A program made the translations under genes and the position numbers. A stretch of DNA of 64,000 bases from G963720515 sp963720515 (GTDB taxonomy: Bacteria; Actinomycetota; Thermoleophilia; Gaiellales; Gaiellaceae): the NCBI GenBank assembly GCA_963720515.1, contig OY970397.1:1-64000 (forward strand). Direction: 5' to 3'. Shown here in pieces: positions 1-9,121 of this stretch (its first letter is position 1; each line of letters begins with the position of its first letter). The notes beneath the pieces were generated by a model, which worked only from the letters and a program-made list of their open reading frames with translations, was not told the DNA's origin and made no database searches.

Positions 1-144
1 GTCGCCCTGCTCGACCACGCGCTCGCCCGGCGCGAGCGTCCGCCGTTCCATGCGTTCGCCGAGTTTCGCGAGCATCTCGCCCGGGAGTCCTGCGAGGAGC
101 TCGATCCGGGCCAGCTCGGTGACGGTCGCGGGGCTGTGCCTCAC
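1..144 (-). CDS. Cyclic-nucleotide-binding (Crp/CAP-like effector) domain protein, N-terminal part only
   Basis: Only the first 48 codons lie in the window; the gene runs off the left edge. Reading leftwards from a GTG at 144, the peptide contains IELLAGLPGEMLAKL followed by APGERVVEQGD. This is the usual entry into a cNMP-binding jelly roll (the 'F..L' helix, then the 'pGe.l..eGd' strand pair). The family binds cAMP/cGMP or acts as a nucleotide-independent sensor. The partner domain (HTH, channel, hydrolase or transporter) is outside the window. It lies downstream of trxA on the same strand but behind a terminator-like hairpin, so it is probably transcribed separately. No clear ribosome site decides the start. 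Confidence 0.7.
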   Translation of the reverse strand, partial: MRHSPATVTELARIELLAGLPGEMLAKLGERMERRTLAPGERVVEQGD

Positions 145-173
145 GCGGCCGTACCTACGACAAAAGAGACGCC

Positions 174-211
174 GGTCACGACCCCATCGTAGAGCCGATG
201 GGGCCGCGACC
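174..211 (-). terminator. Rho-independent-like terminator after trxA
   Basis: An inverted repeat of about 16 bp (GGTCACGACCCCATCG against CGATGGGGCCGCGACC, one mismatch) encloses a 5-6 nt loop. On the minus strand it is followed within about 10 nt by a short T run (CTCTTTTG). It sits 15 nt past the trxA stop, as expected for a terminator. Confidence 0.7.
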
Positions 212-225
212 GGCCGGTGAGGAAG

Positions 226-558
226 CTAGGCCGCCTCTGCGAGCCCGAGCGCCTGCTCGAGCGCCGCCTTCGGGCGGGCGCCGACGGCGCCGGCAACCGG
301 CTCGCCGTCCTTGAAGAGCACCATCGTCGGGATGCTCATGATCCCGTAGCGCTGCGCGATCGCCGGCTGCTCGTCGATGTTCACCTTCACGAGCGTCAGC
401 TCCCCCGCGCGCTCCTCGGCGATCTGGTCGAGGATCGGCGAGACCATGTGGCATGGCCCGCACCATTCCGCCCAGAAGTCGACGAGTACGGGCTTCTCGC
501 TTCCGAGCACGTCCGTGTCGAACGTGGCTTCGGTCGCTTCCATTGCCTTGGTCGTCAC
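226..558 (-). CDS. trxA: Thioredoxin
   Basis: A 110-residue single-domain thioredoxin, the usual length for the family. It reduces protein disulfides in the cytoplasm using electrons from thioredoxin reductase. The redox motif W-CGPC is at residues 32-36, preceded by VLVDFWAEW, and the cis-proline strand SIPTMVLF lies near residue 77. The GTG start is supported by an AAGGAGG ribosome site at 564-570, about 5 nt upstream. No trxB is seen in the window. It is monocistronic here, divergent from ileS and followed by a hairpin terminator. Confidence 0.95.
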   Translation of the reverse strand: MTTKAMEATEATFDTDVLGSEKPVLVDFWAEWCGPCHMVSPILDQIAEERAGELTLVKVNIDEQPAIAQRYGIMSIPTMVLFKDGEPVAGAVGARPKAALEQALGLAEAA

Positions 559-660
559 TCGTTCCTCCTTATTGAAAGCGCGCCTTCGCGCGTGGATTTC
601 CTACCCCTTTGAACGGCCGGGCTGCGTCGAAAAGTCCCGCGTCTAGACTGGGGTTCCCCG

Positions 661-3600
661 ATGTTCGAGCCCCTTCCCAAGGTCCCCGACCACCCTGCGC
701 TCGAGCAGGAGGTCCTCGCGTGGTGGGAGGAGCGCGGCACGTTCGAGCAGCTGCGCGCGCAGAACCGCGGCGGCCCGATCTGGAGCTTCGTGGATGGGCC
801 CGTCACGGCGAACAAGACGCTCGGCGTCCACACCGCCTGGGGCCGCACGCTCAAGGACGTCTTCCAACGCTACAAGGCCCTCCGCGGCTTCGACCAGCGC
901 TACCAGAACGGCTTCGATTGCCAGGGCCTCTGGATCGAGGTCGGCGTCGAGCGCGAGCTCGGGCTCAACTCAAAGCGCGAGATCGAGGAGTACGGCCTCG
1001 CCGAGTTCGCGCACAAGTGCCGCGAGAAGGTGGTCTGGTCGGCGGAGGAGATCATCCGCGGCTGCAAGCGGCTCGGCCAGTGGATGGACTGGGGCGCCGA
1101 CTACTACACGTTCTCGGACACGAACATCGAGTACATCTGGCGCTTCCTGAAGCACGTCCACGGGGAGGGCTGGCTCTACCTCGGACACCGGTCGACCGAG
1201 TGGTGCCCGCGCTGCGGGACGTCGATCTCGGCGCACGAGCTCGTCGGCTCCTACGAGGACCGCACCGACCCGTCGCTCTTCGTCCGCCTCCCGCTGCGCG
1301 ACCGGCCCGGCGAGCACCTGGCCGTCTGGACGACCACGCCGTGGACGCTGCCCGCGAACGTCGCGGCCGCCGTGCATCCCGAGGAGGAGTACGGGCGGCG
1401 CGAGAACGGCGAGTGGGTCGCGGCGAAGCGCTATCCCGACGAGGAGCTCGAGGATCGTCGGCTCGGCGCCGACCTCGTCGGCTGGGTCTACGAGGGGCCG
1501 TTCGACAACCTGCCGGCCGCCGAGGGCGTTGAGCACCGCGTGATCCCGTGGGACGAGGTCTCGATGGAGGAGGGCACCGGGATCGTCCACATCGCGCCGG
1601 GCTGCGGCGCCGAGGACTTCGAGCTCTCCCGCGTCCACGACCTGCCCGTCCTCATGCCGGTGGACGAGGCCGGCCGGTTCTACCCGACGTTCGGATGGCT
1701 GCACGGCCTCTCGACGGGCGAGTCGGCCGACCAGATCGCCGCCGACCTCGCCGAGCGGGGCCGCCTGATCGACGTGGGCACGATCGAGCACCGCTTCCCG
1801 TTCTGCTGGCGCTGCCACACGCCGCTCATCTTCCGGATCTCCGACGACTGGTTCATCGCGGCCGACGACCTGCGCCCGCGCCTCCTCGCCGCGAACGCGA
1901 CCGTGAAGTGGACACCCGAGTACTTCGGCAAGCGGATGGACGACTGGCTCCGCAACCTGGGCGACTGGAACATCTCACGCCGCCGCTACTACGGGCTCCC
2001 GCTGCCCTTCTACCCGTGCGAGTGCGGCCACCTGAACGTGATCGGGTCGCGCGCCGAGCTCGAGGAGCGGGCCGTCTCGGGCCTCGACCAGCTCGAGGAG
2101 CTGCGGCGCCCGTGGGTGGACGACGTCCCGATCCGCTGCGAGGCCTGCGGCGAGGAGGTGCGCCGGATCCCCGAGGTGGGCGACGTCTGGCTCGACGCGG
2201 GCATCGTCCCGTTCTCGACGCTCGGCTGGCAGAACCCGGAGTGGGTGGAGGGCGGCTACGCGACCGGCGCGTCGGCGGGCCTCTCGACCGCCGATCTCCC
2301 CGACCACGCCTACTGGGAGCAGTGGTTCCCCGCCGACTGGGTGACCGAGATGCGCGAGCAGATCCGCCTCTGGTTCTACTCGCAGCTCTTCATGTCGGTC
2401 GCGCTCGTCGACCGCGCGCCGTTCAAGGAGGTGCTCGGCTACGAGAAGATGCTCGACGAGCAGGGCCGCGAGATGCACGGGTCCTGGGGGAACCTGATCC
2501 CGGCCGTGGAGGCGTTCGAGCGCATGGGCGCCGACGTCATGCGCTGGCAGTACTGCGCGCAGCCGCCCGACCGGAACCTCCTCTTCGGCTACGGGCCCGC
2601 GCACGAGATCAAGCGGAAGCTCCTGACCCTCTGGAACTCGGTCAAGTTCCTCACCGACTACGCGACGATCGAAGGGTTCGAGCCGACGTTCGGCGACCTC
2701 GCGGCCGGGCCGGGCGACGTCGAGCTCGAGCCGATCGACCGCTGGCTCCTCGCGCGGACGCAGGCGCTCGTCGCCGAGGCGACCGAGGCGCTCGAGGCGC
2801 AGCTCACCTTCAAGCTCGTGGCCGCGTTCGACCGGTTCGTGGACGACGTCTCGAACTGGTACATCCGCCGGACGCGGCCGCGCTTCTACCGGCTCGACGA
2901 GGCCGCGTTCCGCTCGCTCTGGTACGCGCTCGTGCAGGGGACACGCGTGGTCGCGCCGATGCTGCCGTTCCTCTCCGAGCACCTCTGGCAGCGGCTCGTG
3001 GCGGGGCCGTGCGCGGGAGCGCCCGAGTCCGTGCACCTCGCGGGCTGGCCCGAGGTCGCCGAGGCATGGGTCGATCGGACGATCCTCGACGAGATGGCCG
3101 AGGTGCGGCTCGTCGCCGAGCTCGGGCACCGGGCCCGCAACGAGGCGGGGATCCGCCTCCGCCAGCCGCTCCGCCTCCTCCTGGTCGAGGGCGCGGACGG
3201 TGCATCGCGTCACGAGGACGTCCTGCGCGACGAGCTGCGCGTGAAGGGGATCGAGTTCGGCACGGCCGAGGGCGTCAGCCTTCGGGTGAAGCCGAACCTC
3301 CCGCTGCTCGGGCCTCGGCTCGGGCGCGAGCTCGCCGCCGTGAAGGAGGCGCTCGAGACGGGGGAGTGGGAGCCGCTCGAGGGCGGTGGGTTCCGGGCCG
3401 CGGGCCACGAGCTCGGGCCGGACGACGTGCTCGTCGAGCGCACGGGCCAGGAGGGCTTCGCAGTCGCCTCCGAGGACGGCGTCACGGTCTCGCTCGACAC
3501 GAGCCTCGACGACGATCTGAACCTCGAGGGCTCGGCGCTCGACGTGATCCACAAGGTGAACACGATGCGCCGAGACGCGGGGTTCGAGCTCACCGACCGC

Positions 3601-3729
3601 ATCGCCTTGAAGATCCCGGAGACCCTCGGCCTCGAGCGGCACTTCGACTGGATCAAGGCGGAGACGCTCGCCGAGCAGATCGAGACGACGCCGGAGCTCG
3701 AGATCGAGATTACGAAGCTCGAGCGCTAG
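661..3729 (+). CDS. ileS: Isoleucyl-tRNA synthetase with degenerate signature motifs
   Basis: A 1022-residue class Ia synthetase with Rossmann fold, CP1 editing region, zinc-type cysteine pairs (WCPRC, FCWRC, CECG, CEACG), an anticodon-binding region and a C-terminal extension. It charges tRNA-Ile. The region where HIGH should be (residues 44-61) reads VDGPVTANKTLGVHTAWG. The KMSKS position (about 603-611) reads REMHGSWGN, lacking both lysines. I recall a divergent IleRS subgroup with GVHHAWGR and MHKSWGN in these positions; here even the remaining lysine of that variant is glycine. The frame is intact over 3 kb. ValRS was considered and excluded because a normal ValRS is at 59680. The last four bases (CTAG) are shared with the convergent ispH. 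Confidence 0.88.
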   Translation: MFEPLPKVPDHPALEQEVLAWWEERGTFEQLRAQNRGGPIWSFVDGPVTANKTLGVHTAWGRTLKDVFQRYKALRGFDQRYQNGFDCQGLWIEVGVERELGLNSKREIEEYGLAEFAHKCREKVVWSAEEIIRGCKRLGQWMDWGADYYTFSDTNIEYIWRFLKHVHGEGWLYLGHRSTEWCPRCGTSISAHELVGSYEDRTDPSLFVRLPLRDRPGEHLAVWTTTPWTLPANVAAAVHPEEEYGRRENGEWVAAKRYPDEELEDRRLGADLVGWVYEGPFDNLPAAEGVEHRVIPWDEVSMEEGTGIVHIAPGCGAEDFELSRVHDLPVLMPVDEAGRFYPTFGWLHGLSTGESADQIAADLAERGRLIDVGTIEHRFPFCWRCHTPLIFRISDDWFIAADDLRPRLLAANATVKWTPEYFGKRMDDWLRNLGDWNISRRRYYGLPLPFYPCECGHLNVIGSRAELEERAVSGLDQLEELRRPWVDDVPIRCEACGEEVRRIPEVGDVWLDAGIVPFSTLGWQNPEWVEGGYATGASAGLSTADLPDHAYWEQWFPADWVTEMREQIRLWFYSQLFMSVALVDRAPFKEVLGYEKMLDEQGREMHGSWGNLIPAVEAFERMGADVMRWQYCAQPPDRNLLFGYGPAHEIKRKLLTLWNSVKFLTDYATIEGFEPTFGDLAAGPGDVELEPIDRWLLARTQALVAEATEALEAQLTFKLVAAFDRFVDDVSNWYIRRTRPRFYRLDEAAFRSLWYALVQGTRVVAPMLPFLSEHLWQRLVAGPCAGAPESVHLAGWPEVAEAWVDRTILDEMAEVRLVAELGHRARNEAGIRLRQPLRLLLVEGADGASRHEDVLRDELRVKGIEFGTAEGVSLRVKPNLPLLGPRLGRELAAVKEALETGEWEPLEGGGFRAAGHELGPDDVLVERTGQEGFAVASEDGVTVSLDTSLDDDLNLEGSALDVIHKVNTMRRDAGFELTDRIALKIPETLGLERHFDWIKAETLAEQIETTPELEIEITKLER

Positions 3730-4682
3730 GCCGACGCGGCCGCGGGGTCGCGGCGCACTTCGACCGGGAGCTTGAACGTCACGTCCTCGGTCTCGGCGCT
3801 GAAGGCGCGGACGTCGGTCGTGCCGCGCTCCTCGAACCACCCGAGCACGCGCCGAACGAGCGAGTCGGGTGCGGAGGCGCCCGACGTCACGCCGAGGGTC
3901 TCGACGCCCTCGAGCCACGCCTCGTCGATCTCCGTCTCGTCGTCGATCAGGTACGACGGCACACCGAAGTCGCGGGCGACCTCGACGAGCCGGCAGGAGT
4001 TCGAACTGTTGCGCGAGCCGATTACGAGCAGGAGGTCGATCGCCGGCAGCATCGACTTCACGGCGCGCTGGCGGTTGGTCGTCGCGTAACAGATGTCCTC
4101 CTTCTTCGGCGCCTCGATGTGCGGGAAGCGCCGGCGGAGGACGTCGATCACCTGGTTCGTCTCGTCCACGGAGAGCGTGGTCTGCGTGATGTAGGCGAGC
4201 TTGCCGGCCGGAAGGTCGAGGCGCTCGGCCTCCTCGGGGGACTCGACGAGCACGATCGAGTCGGGCGCCTCGCCCATCGTGCCCTCGACCTCCTCGTGGC
4301 CCGCGTGGCCGATGAGGACGATCGTGTAGCCGCGCCTCGCGTAGTGCTTCGCCTCGGAGTGCACCTTCGTGACGAGGGGGCACGTGGCGTCGATCGTGAC
4401 GAGCCGTCGCTCCTTCGCGTTCGCGTAGACGGACGGCGCGACGCCGTGTGCGGAGAAGACGACCGTCGCGCCCTCGGGCACCTCGGTCTCCGAGTCCACG
4501 AAGACCGCGCCGCGCGCCTCGAGGTCGCGGACGACGTGCGCGTTGTGGACGATCTGCTTGCGCACGTAGACGGGCGGCCCCCAGAGGTCGAGGGCCTCCT
4601 CGACCGTGTCCACGGCGCGCTCGACACCCGCGCAGTAGCCGCGCGGCGACGCCAGAAGGATGCGCTGGATCACGGATCGCAT
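3726..4682 (-). CDS. ispH: 4-hydroxy-3-methylbut-2-enyl diphosphate reductase
   Basis: The last enzyme of the non-mevalonate (MEP) pathway. It is an iron-sulfur protein reducing HMBPP to IPP and DMAPP in the cytosol. 318 residues from the ATG at 4682. The three cluster cysteines are visible at C17 (RGYCAGV), C101 (DATCPLV) and C198 (ICYATTNRQ). Substrate-site histidines are H46/H49 and H79, the catalytic-glutamate segment is GHAGHEEVEG, and the substrate loop is SRNSSNS. An upstream in-frame ATG at 4811 would add 43 residues, but these include a hairpin and no family similarity, so 4682 is preferred. It is convergent with ileS, sharing CTAG. Confidence 0.95.
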   Translation of the reverse strand: MRSVIQRILLASPRGYCAGVERAVDTVEEALDLWGPPVYVRKQIVHNAHVVRDLEARGAVFVDSETEVPEGATVVFSAHGVAPSVYANAKERRLVTIDATCPLVTKVHSEAKHYARRGYTIVLIGHAGHEEVEGTMGEAPDSIVLVESPEEAERLDLPAGKLAYITQTTLSVDETNQVIDVLRRRFPHIEAPKKEDICYATTNRQRAVKSMLPAIDLLLVIGSRNSSNSCRLVEVARDFGVPSYLIDDETEIDEAWLEGVETLGVTSGASAPDSLVRRVLGWFEERGTTDVRAFSAETEDVTFKLPVEVRRDPAAASA

Positions 4683-4721
4683 GGTATCCGGCGCGTCGTC
4701 GGCTCCGGTGCAGAGGCAGAA

Positions 4722-4762
4722 CGGAAGGCCCGCCGCTGGGGGGTGTAGCAGCGGGCCTTCCG
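4722..4762 (-). promoter_or_regulatory. Strong hairpin in the ispH leader
   Basis: A near-perfect inverted repeat (CGGAAGGCCCGCCGCTG against CAGCGGGCCTTCCG, one bulge) with a 10 nt loop lies 40 nt upstream of the ispH ATG. It sits in the ispH/kinase divergent interval. It could be a leader attenuator for ispH or only a structural repeat. There is no clean T-tract on either side. Confidence 0.45.
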
Positions 4763-4925
4763 TATCGCTCACCGCGGCGTACTCGGCCAGGACACCTGCC
4801 GCGGCTCGCATCGCCCAGTGCCGATGAAGCTACATCGGAAGGGATGTTCTGGCAATAGGACGTTCGGCCCATTTCGCGAACTGATTGAGAGCGCGTTCGA
4901 GCCCGATCTATCATCTGGGAGCCCA

Positions 4926-7900
4926 GTGACGAACAGCACGAAGAACGACCGCGACCACCCAGACCGGCCCGCCGGCGCGTCCTCGCTCGGGACTGCGCTC
5001 CTCGCGCTCGTCCTCGCGCCCGCGCTCGTCGGCCTCGCGCGCCTGCGCGGACGCCGGCGCGACCGTCCCGACGACGAGCCCCCGCCCGCCGAGGAAACCG
5101 GCGCGAAGCGCCCGCCCGAGGACGAGTTCGTCTCCTGGGAGCAGGTCGAGCGGCTCCGCGCGTCGGTCGCGGGTGCGCTCCGCCCGCACGAGGCCGCGGA
5201 GCGCCTCTTCGACGCCGTCCGCACGCTCCCCGGAACGGACGTCGTCATGCTCGCGCTCGTCGACGAGGACCGGCGGCGCGCGTCCGGGTTCATGTGCCGC
5301 GGCGCCGACGAGGCGTGGTGGCGCGGCGTCTCCGTCGACCTCGAGCACGACGCCGGCGGCATGGCGAACGCGATCAACGACCGCACGGCGTTCGCGGTCT
5401 ACGACGCGTCGTCCGCGCCCAAGGTGAACCGGCGGCTCGCTGCCTCGGTGGGCGCGAAGAGCGTCGCCTTCGTCCCGATCGTCTTCGACGAGCCGATCGG
5501 CGTGCTCGTCGTCGCCTCCGTCGCCGAGCGGCGGTTCTTCTCGTCGGCCGAGCTCGAGGTGCTGCAGGAACTCGTGAACGCCGTGGCGCCGCTCCTCGCG
5601 CGGTCCCGCTCCTCCGACGCGCTCGAGCGCGCGCTCGGCCGGGAGAAGGTCGTCGCGGACATCTCGCGCAAGGTGCGCTCGGAGCTCGACCTCGCGACCG
5701 TACTCGACGTCGCCGTCTCCGAGATCTCGAAGGCCCTGTCGGTATCGCGCTGCATCATCCGCCTTGTCAGCCCCGAGGGGCCCGCGCCGATCGCCGCGCA
5801 GTGGACGGCCGCGGGGCTCGCGCCCGTGAGCGGCGCGGCCGAGCGGCTCGCCGTCTCGAACCTCGCGCTCCGCGAGCGCCGGACGGTCGCGGTCGGCGAC
5901 ATCGAGAACGCGACCGAGCTCGACGACCGCGAGCTGGGCGGCCGCGAGCTCCACCTCGAGCTCGGCTCCCATTCGGCGCTCGCGACGCCGATCGTCGTCT
6001 TCGACGAGACGATCGGGACGTTCTCGCTCCACCGGGACTTCCGGGGCGCGTGGCCGCCCGGCGACGTCGCGCTCGCGGAGGCGGTCGCAGGCGAGATCGG
6101 CATCGCAATCCACGCGGCCCGGCTGATCTCCGAGGACGAGCGGCGCCTGGGCCTCCAGAGCGCGCTCCTGAACGCGGCCCAGGTGGTCACGAGCGACCTG
6201 CACTTCGACTCCGTCGTCCGCCGCCTCGTGGACGAGGTCGCGGCGCTCTTCGGGGCCGACGCGGCCGACTGCTGGATCGTCGAGCCCGAGTCCACGCTCA
6301 TCCGCTGCCGCGCGGTGCACGGCCTGCCCGAGGAGGCGGAGCTCGGACGGCGGATCGAGCCCGGCGGCGCCCAGCTCGCCGCGCTCCAGAGCGGCGAGCC
6401 CGTCCTCGCTCGCGACTTCGCGGTCACCGAGCAGCCGCCGCCGAGCAAGAACTTCGTCGACTTCAAGGAGGCGATGGTCGCGCCGATGACCTGGCTCGGC
6501 GAGGTCCGCGGCGTCCTCGGCGTCCTCTCGTACGAGTCGGGGCGCTTCGACTCCTCGGAGCTCGAGATCCTCGACGCGTTCGCCCGCTTCGCCTCGCTCG
6601 CGTTCAACAACGCGGAGAGCTACGAGGAGCGCGAGCGCCAGGCGCGGATCCAGCAGGGCTTCTACCGCGTCGCCGAGGCGCTCGGCTCTCCGCTCTCGCT
6701 CGGAGAGACCCTCGACGCGCTCGCCCAGGCCGCCGCGGAGGCGCTCGGCGGCGACTCGGCCGCCGTGCTCGAGTCGGGCGGCCCCGGCCTGCGCATGGTC
6801 GGCTCCCACGAGCTTCCGCCGTCGCTCGCGGTGCGTCTTTCGGTGGGGCTCGACGCGGGCTCGACCCCGTTCCGCGTGGACGGCGGCGAGGAGCGGATCG
6901 TGACGTCGTCCGCGCTCGAGAGCGACGAGCGGTTCGACTCGGACGTGCGCGGCCTCCTCGGGAGCGAGGGCTATCGGACGCTCATCTGCGCGCCGGTCGC
7001 TCACGGCAGCGACCGCTCGGTCGTCGTCGTGCTCTTCCGCGGGGCGCGGACGTTCTCCGAGGACGATCTCGCGCTCGCGCGCCACCTGTCCCGCGCCGCC
7101 AAGGGCGCGCTCGAGCGGAGCGAGCTCTTCGAGGGCGAGCGGCGCGAGCGCAGCCGGTCGCAGCGGCTCGCGACAGCGGCCGCCGAGCTGACGCGGAACC
7201 TCGCCCCCGAGCGGGTGCTCGAGGAGGTCGTCCTCCAGGCGCGGACCCTCCTCGACGCCGACGCAGCCGTCGTGCGCCAGCTCGAGGGCGAGGAGCTGGT
7301 CGTGCGCGCCGCAGCCGGAGCCGGATCGGCCGCCCTCGTCGGCACGCGCTCAGGCTCGGGCGCAGGGCTCTCCGGCGAGGTCGCCCAGTCGCGCCGGGCG
7401 CGCGCGCTCGACGACGCCGCCGTGGACCCGAGCCTTGCGCGGGGCGACGCGTTCCTCGGCGCCGGAATGGCCGCCGCCGCATCCGTGCCCGTCATGGCGC
7501 AGGGCGGCGGCGTGTGGGGCGTCCTCGGGACGTACTCGCGCGAGCCGCACGCCTGGCGCCCCGACGAGCTGACCGCGCTCGCCGCGCTCGCCGCGCTCGT
7601 CTCGGCCGCGTTCGCGAACGCGGAGCTCTACCAGGACGTCAACGAGGAGAAGGAGCGAAGCGAGGCGATCCTCGCGAACATCGCCGACGGAATCGTCGCC
7701 ACCGACCGCGACGGGCGCATCGTCCTCTGGAACGCGACCGCCGAGGAGATCACCGGCGTGCCCGCGGTCGAGGCGATCGGGCGGCGCGTCCTCGAGACGC
7801 TCCAGCGCGAGCTCGCGGCGGAGGCGGGGGAGCCCGAAGGCGAACGGCAGCTCGCGATCGTGCGCGGCGGAACGGACGTCTGGCTCTCGCTGACCGAGGC

Positions 7901-8687
7901 CGTCATGCACGACCGCGACGGCGGCGTCGCCGGGCGCATCTTCGCGTTCCGCGACATCTCGAACGAGCGCGCGGTGGAGCAGATGAAGTCCGACTTCGTC
8001 GCCACCGTCTCGCACGAGCTCCGCACCCCGCTCACGTCGATCTACGGCTTCGCCGAGACGCTCCAGCGGCCCGACATCGCCTTCGACGCCACGGAGCAGG
8101 CGACGTTCCTCTCGTACATCGTCTCCGAGTCCGAGCGCCTCATCCACATCGTGGACGACCTCCTGAACGTGGCGCGGCTCGAGGCCGGGACGCTCGCCCT
8201 CTCGATCGGGCCTACGGATGTGGCCGACGCGATCGGACAGGCGGTCGCGCGCGTCGGCGAGTCGGCCTCGGACACCGCGATCGTCGTGGACGTCCCCGAC
8301 GGCCTCATCGCCGAGGCGGACGGGCCACGCCTCGTCGAGGTCCTGCACGAGCTCGTGGACAACGCGGTCAAGTACTCCCCGGAGGGCGGGCGGGTCACGG
8401 TGACGGGGCGCCGCACCTCGGACGCGGTCGAGGTGTCCGTGGAGGACCAGGGCGCCGGTATCGCACCCGGCGACCGGCCGCGCATCTTCACGAAGTTCTT
8501 CCGCGGCGGCGAGGGGCGCGTCGCGGTCGAGGGCACCGGCATCGGGCTCTTTCTCGCGCGCGGCCTCCTCGCCGCGATGCACGGGCGTATCTGGCTCGAG
8601 CCGACCGACGGCTCCGGCTCTCGGTTCGTCTTCGAGCTGCCGGTCTCAAACGGCGTCCGGGCGGGTACGGAGGAGCAAGTGCGATGA
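4926..8687 (+). CDS. Membrane-anchored sensor histidine kinase with about five GAF domains and a PAS domain
   Basis: About 1253 residues from a GTG at 4926, which has a GGGAG just upstream. An ATG at 4818 in the same frame gives 36 extra, unlikely residues. One N-terminal TM segment (about 18-40) is followed by consecutive GAF-like modules at roughly 85-240, 240-400, 405-570, 575-735 and 740-905. A PAS domain (about 908-1018) precedes HisKA, with phospho-acceptor H1030 in SHELRTPLTS, then a HATPase_c domain with N box (HELVDNAVKYSP) and G boxes (DQGAGIAP, GTGIGLFLA). Such kinases integrate several small-molecule or redox inputs. The downstream receiver overlaps by ATGA, so the two are almost certainly a translationally coupled pair. 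The ligands cannot be inferred. Confidence 0.9.
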   Translation: MTNSTKNDRDHPDRPAGASSLGTALLALVLAPALVGLARLRGRRRDRPDDEPPPAEETGAKRPPEDEFVSWEQVERLRASVAGALRPHEAAERLFDAVRTLPGTDVVMLALVDEDRRRASGFMCRGADEAWWRGVSVDLEHDAGGMANAINDRTAFAVYDASSAPKVNRRLAASVGAKSVAFVPIVFDEPIGVLVVASVAERRFFSSAELEVLQELVNAVAPLLARSRSSDALERALGREKVVADISRKVRSELDLATVLDVAVSEISKALSVSRCIIRLVSPEGPAPIAAQWTAAGLAPVSGAAERLAVSNLALRERRTVAVGDIENATELDDRELGGRELHLELGSHSALATPIVVFDETIGTFSLHRDFRGAWPPGDVALAEAVAGEIGIAIHAARLISEDERRLGLQSALLNAAQVVTSDLHFDSVVRRLVDEVAALFGADAADCWIVEPESTLIRCRAVHGLPEEAELGRRIEPGGAQLAALQSGEPVLARDFAVTEQPPPSKNFVDFKEAMVAPMTWLGEVRGVLGVLSYESGRFDSSELEILDAFARFASLAFNNAESYEERERQARIQQGFYRVAEALGSPLSLGETLDALAQAAAEALGGDSAAVLESGGPGLRMVGSHELPPSLAVRLSVGLDAGSTPFRVDGGEERIVTSSALESDERFDSDVRGLLGSEGYRTLICAPVAHGSDRSVVVVLFRGARTFSEDDLALARHLSRAAKGALERSELFEGERRERSRSQRLATAAAELTRNLAPERVLEEVVLQARTLLDADAAVVRQLEGEELVVRAAAGAGSAALVGTRSGSGAGLSGEVAQSRRARALDDAAVDPSLARGDAFLGAGMAAAASVPVMAQGGGVWGVLGTYSREPHAWRPDELTALAALAALVSAAFANAELYQDVNEEKERSEAILANIADGIVATDRDGRIVLWNATAEEITGVPAVEAIGRRVLETLQRELAAEAGEPEGERQLAIVRGGTDVWLSLTEAVMHDRDGGVAGRIFAFRDISNERAVEQMKSDFVATVSHELRTPLTSIYGFAETLQRPDIAFDATEQATFLSYIVSESERLIHIVDDLLNVARLEAGTLALSIGPTDVADAIGQAVARVGESASDTAIVVDVPDGLIAEADGPRLVEVLHELVDNAVKYSPEGGRVTVTGRRTSDAVEVSVEDQGAGIAPGDRPRIFTKFFRGGEGRVAVEGTGIGLFLARGLLAAMHGRIWLEPTDGSGSRFVFELPVSNGVRAGTEEQVR

Positions 8688-9121
8688 CGCGTGTGCTCGT
8701 AGTGGACGACGAAGCTCCGATTCGGCTCCTCTGCCGGGTGAACCTCGAGGGCGAAGGGATGGAGGTCCTCGAGGCGGCGGACGGGCCGGGCGGGCTCGAG
8801 CTTGCGCGCGCGGAGCGGCCCGACGCGATCCTCCTCGACGTGATGATGCCCGGGCTCGACGGCTGGAATGTCGCGGCCGAGCTCCTCGAGGACGACCAGA
8901 CGGCCGGGATCCCGATCGTCTTCCTCACCGCCCGCGCCGACCTGCGCGACCGGGCGCGGGGCATGGACGCCGGCGGGATCGACTACGTCACGAAGCCGTT
9001 CAACCCGGTCGAGCTTGCCTCCGTCGTGCGCGGCGTCGTGGACGCGGTCGCGAACGGGAACGGCGAGACCCTCCGCTCCGAGCGCCTCGACCAGCTGCGC
9101 GCGCTCTTCGGCACGGATTAG
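8684..9121 (+). CDS. Single-domain response regulator (CheY-like)
   Basis: 145 residues. The receiver fold has an acidic pair near the start (VVDDE), phospho-acceptor Asp in ILLDVMMPG, Thr/Ser in FLTAR and Lys in VTKPFNP. There is no output domain; a 25-residue tail follows the receiver. Its ATG overlaps the kinase stop (ATGA), so it is the probable partner of that kinase, acting on another protein or in a relay. Its stop interlocks (TTAG, 9118-9121) with the stop of the convergent transporter gene. Confidence 0.92.
   Translation: MTRVLVVDDEAPIRLLCRVNLEGEGMEVLEAADGPGGLELARAERPDAILLDVMMPGLDGWNVAAELLEDDQTAGIPIVFLTARADLRDRARGMDAGGIDYVTKPFNPVELASVVRGVVDAVANGNGETLRSERLDQLRALFGTD

Noticed and set aside
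1548..4748. Very long plus-strand ORF overlapping ileS and ispH
   Set aside because: A high-GC shadow: its codons put the GC-rich third positions of ileS in the wrong place and the product is Arg/Ala/Pro-rich without any family motif.
1975..4914. Long minus-strand ORF antisense to ileS
   Set aside because: Shadow of ileS and of ispH in other frames; only ispH has recognisable motifs.
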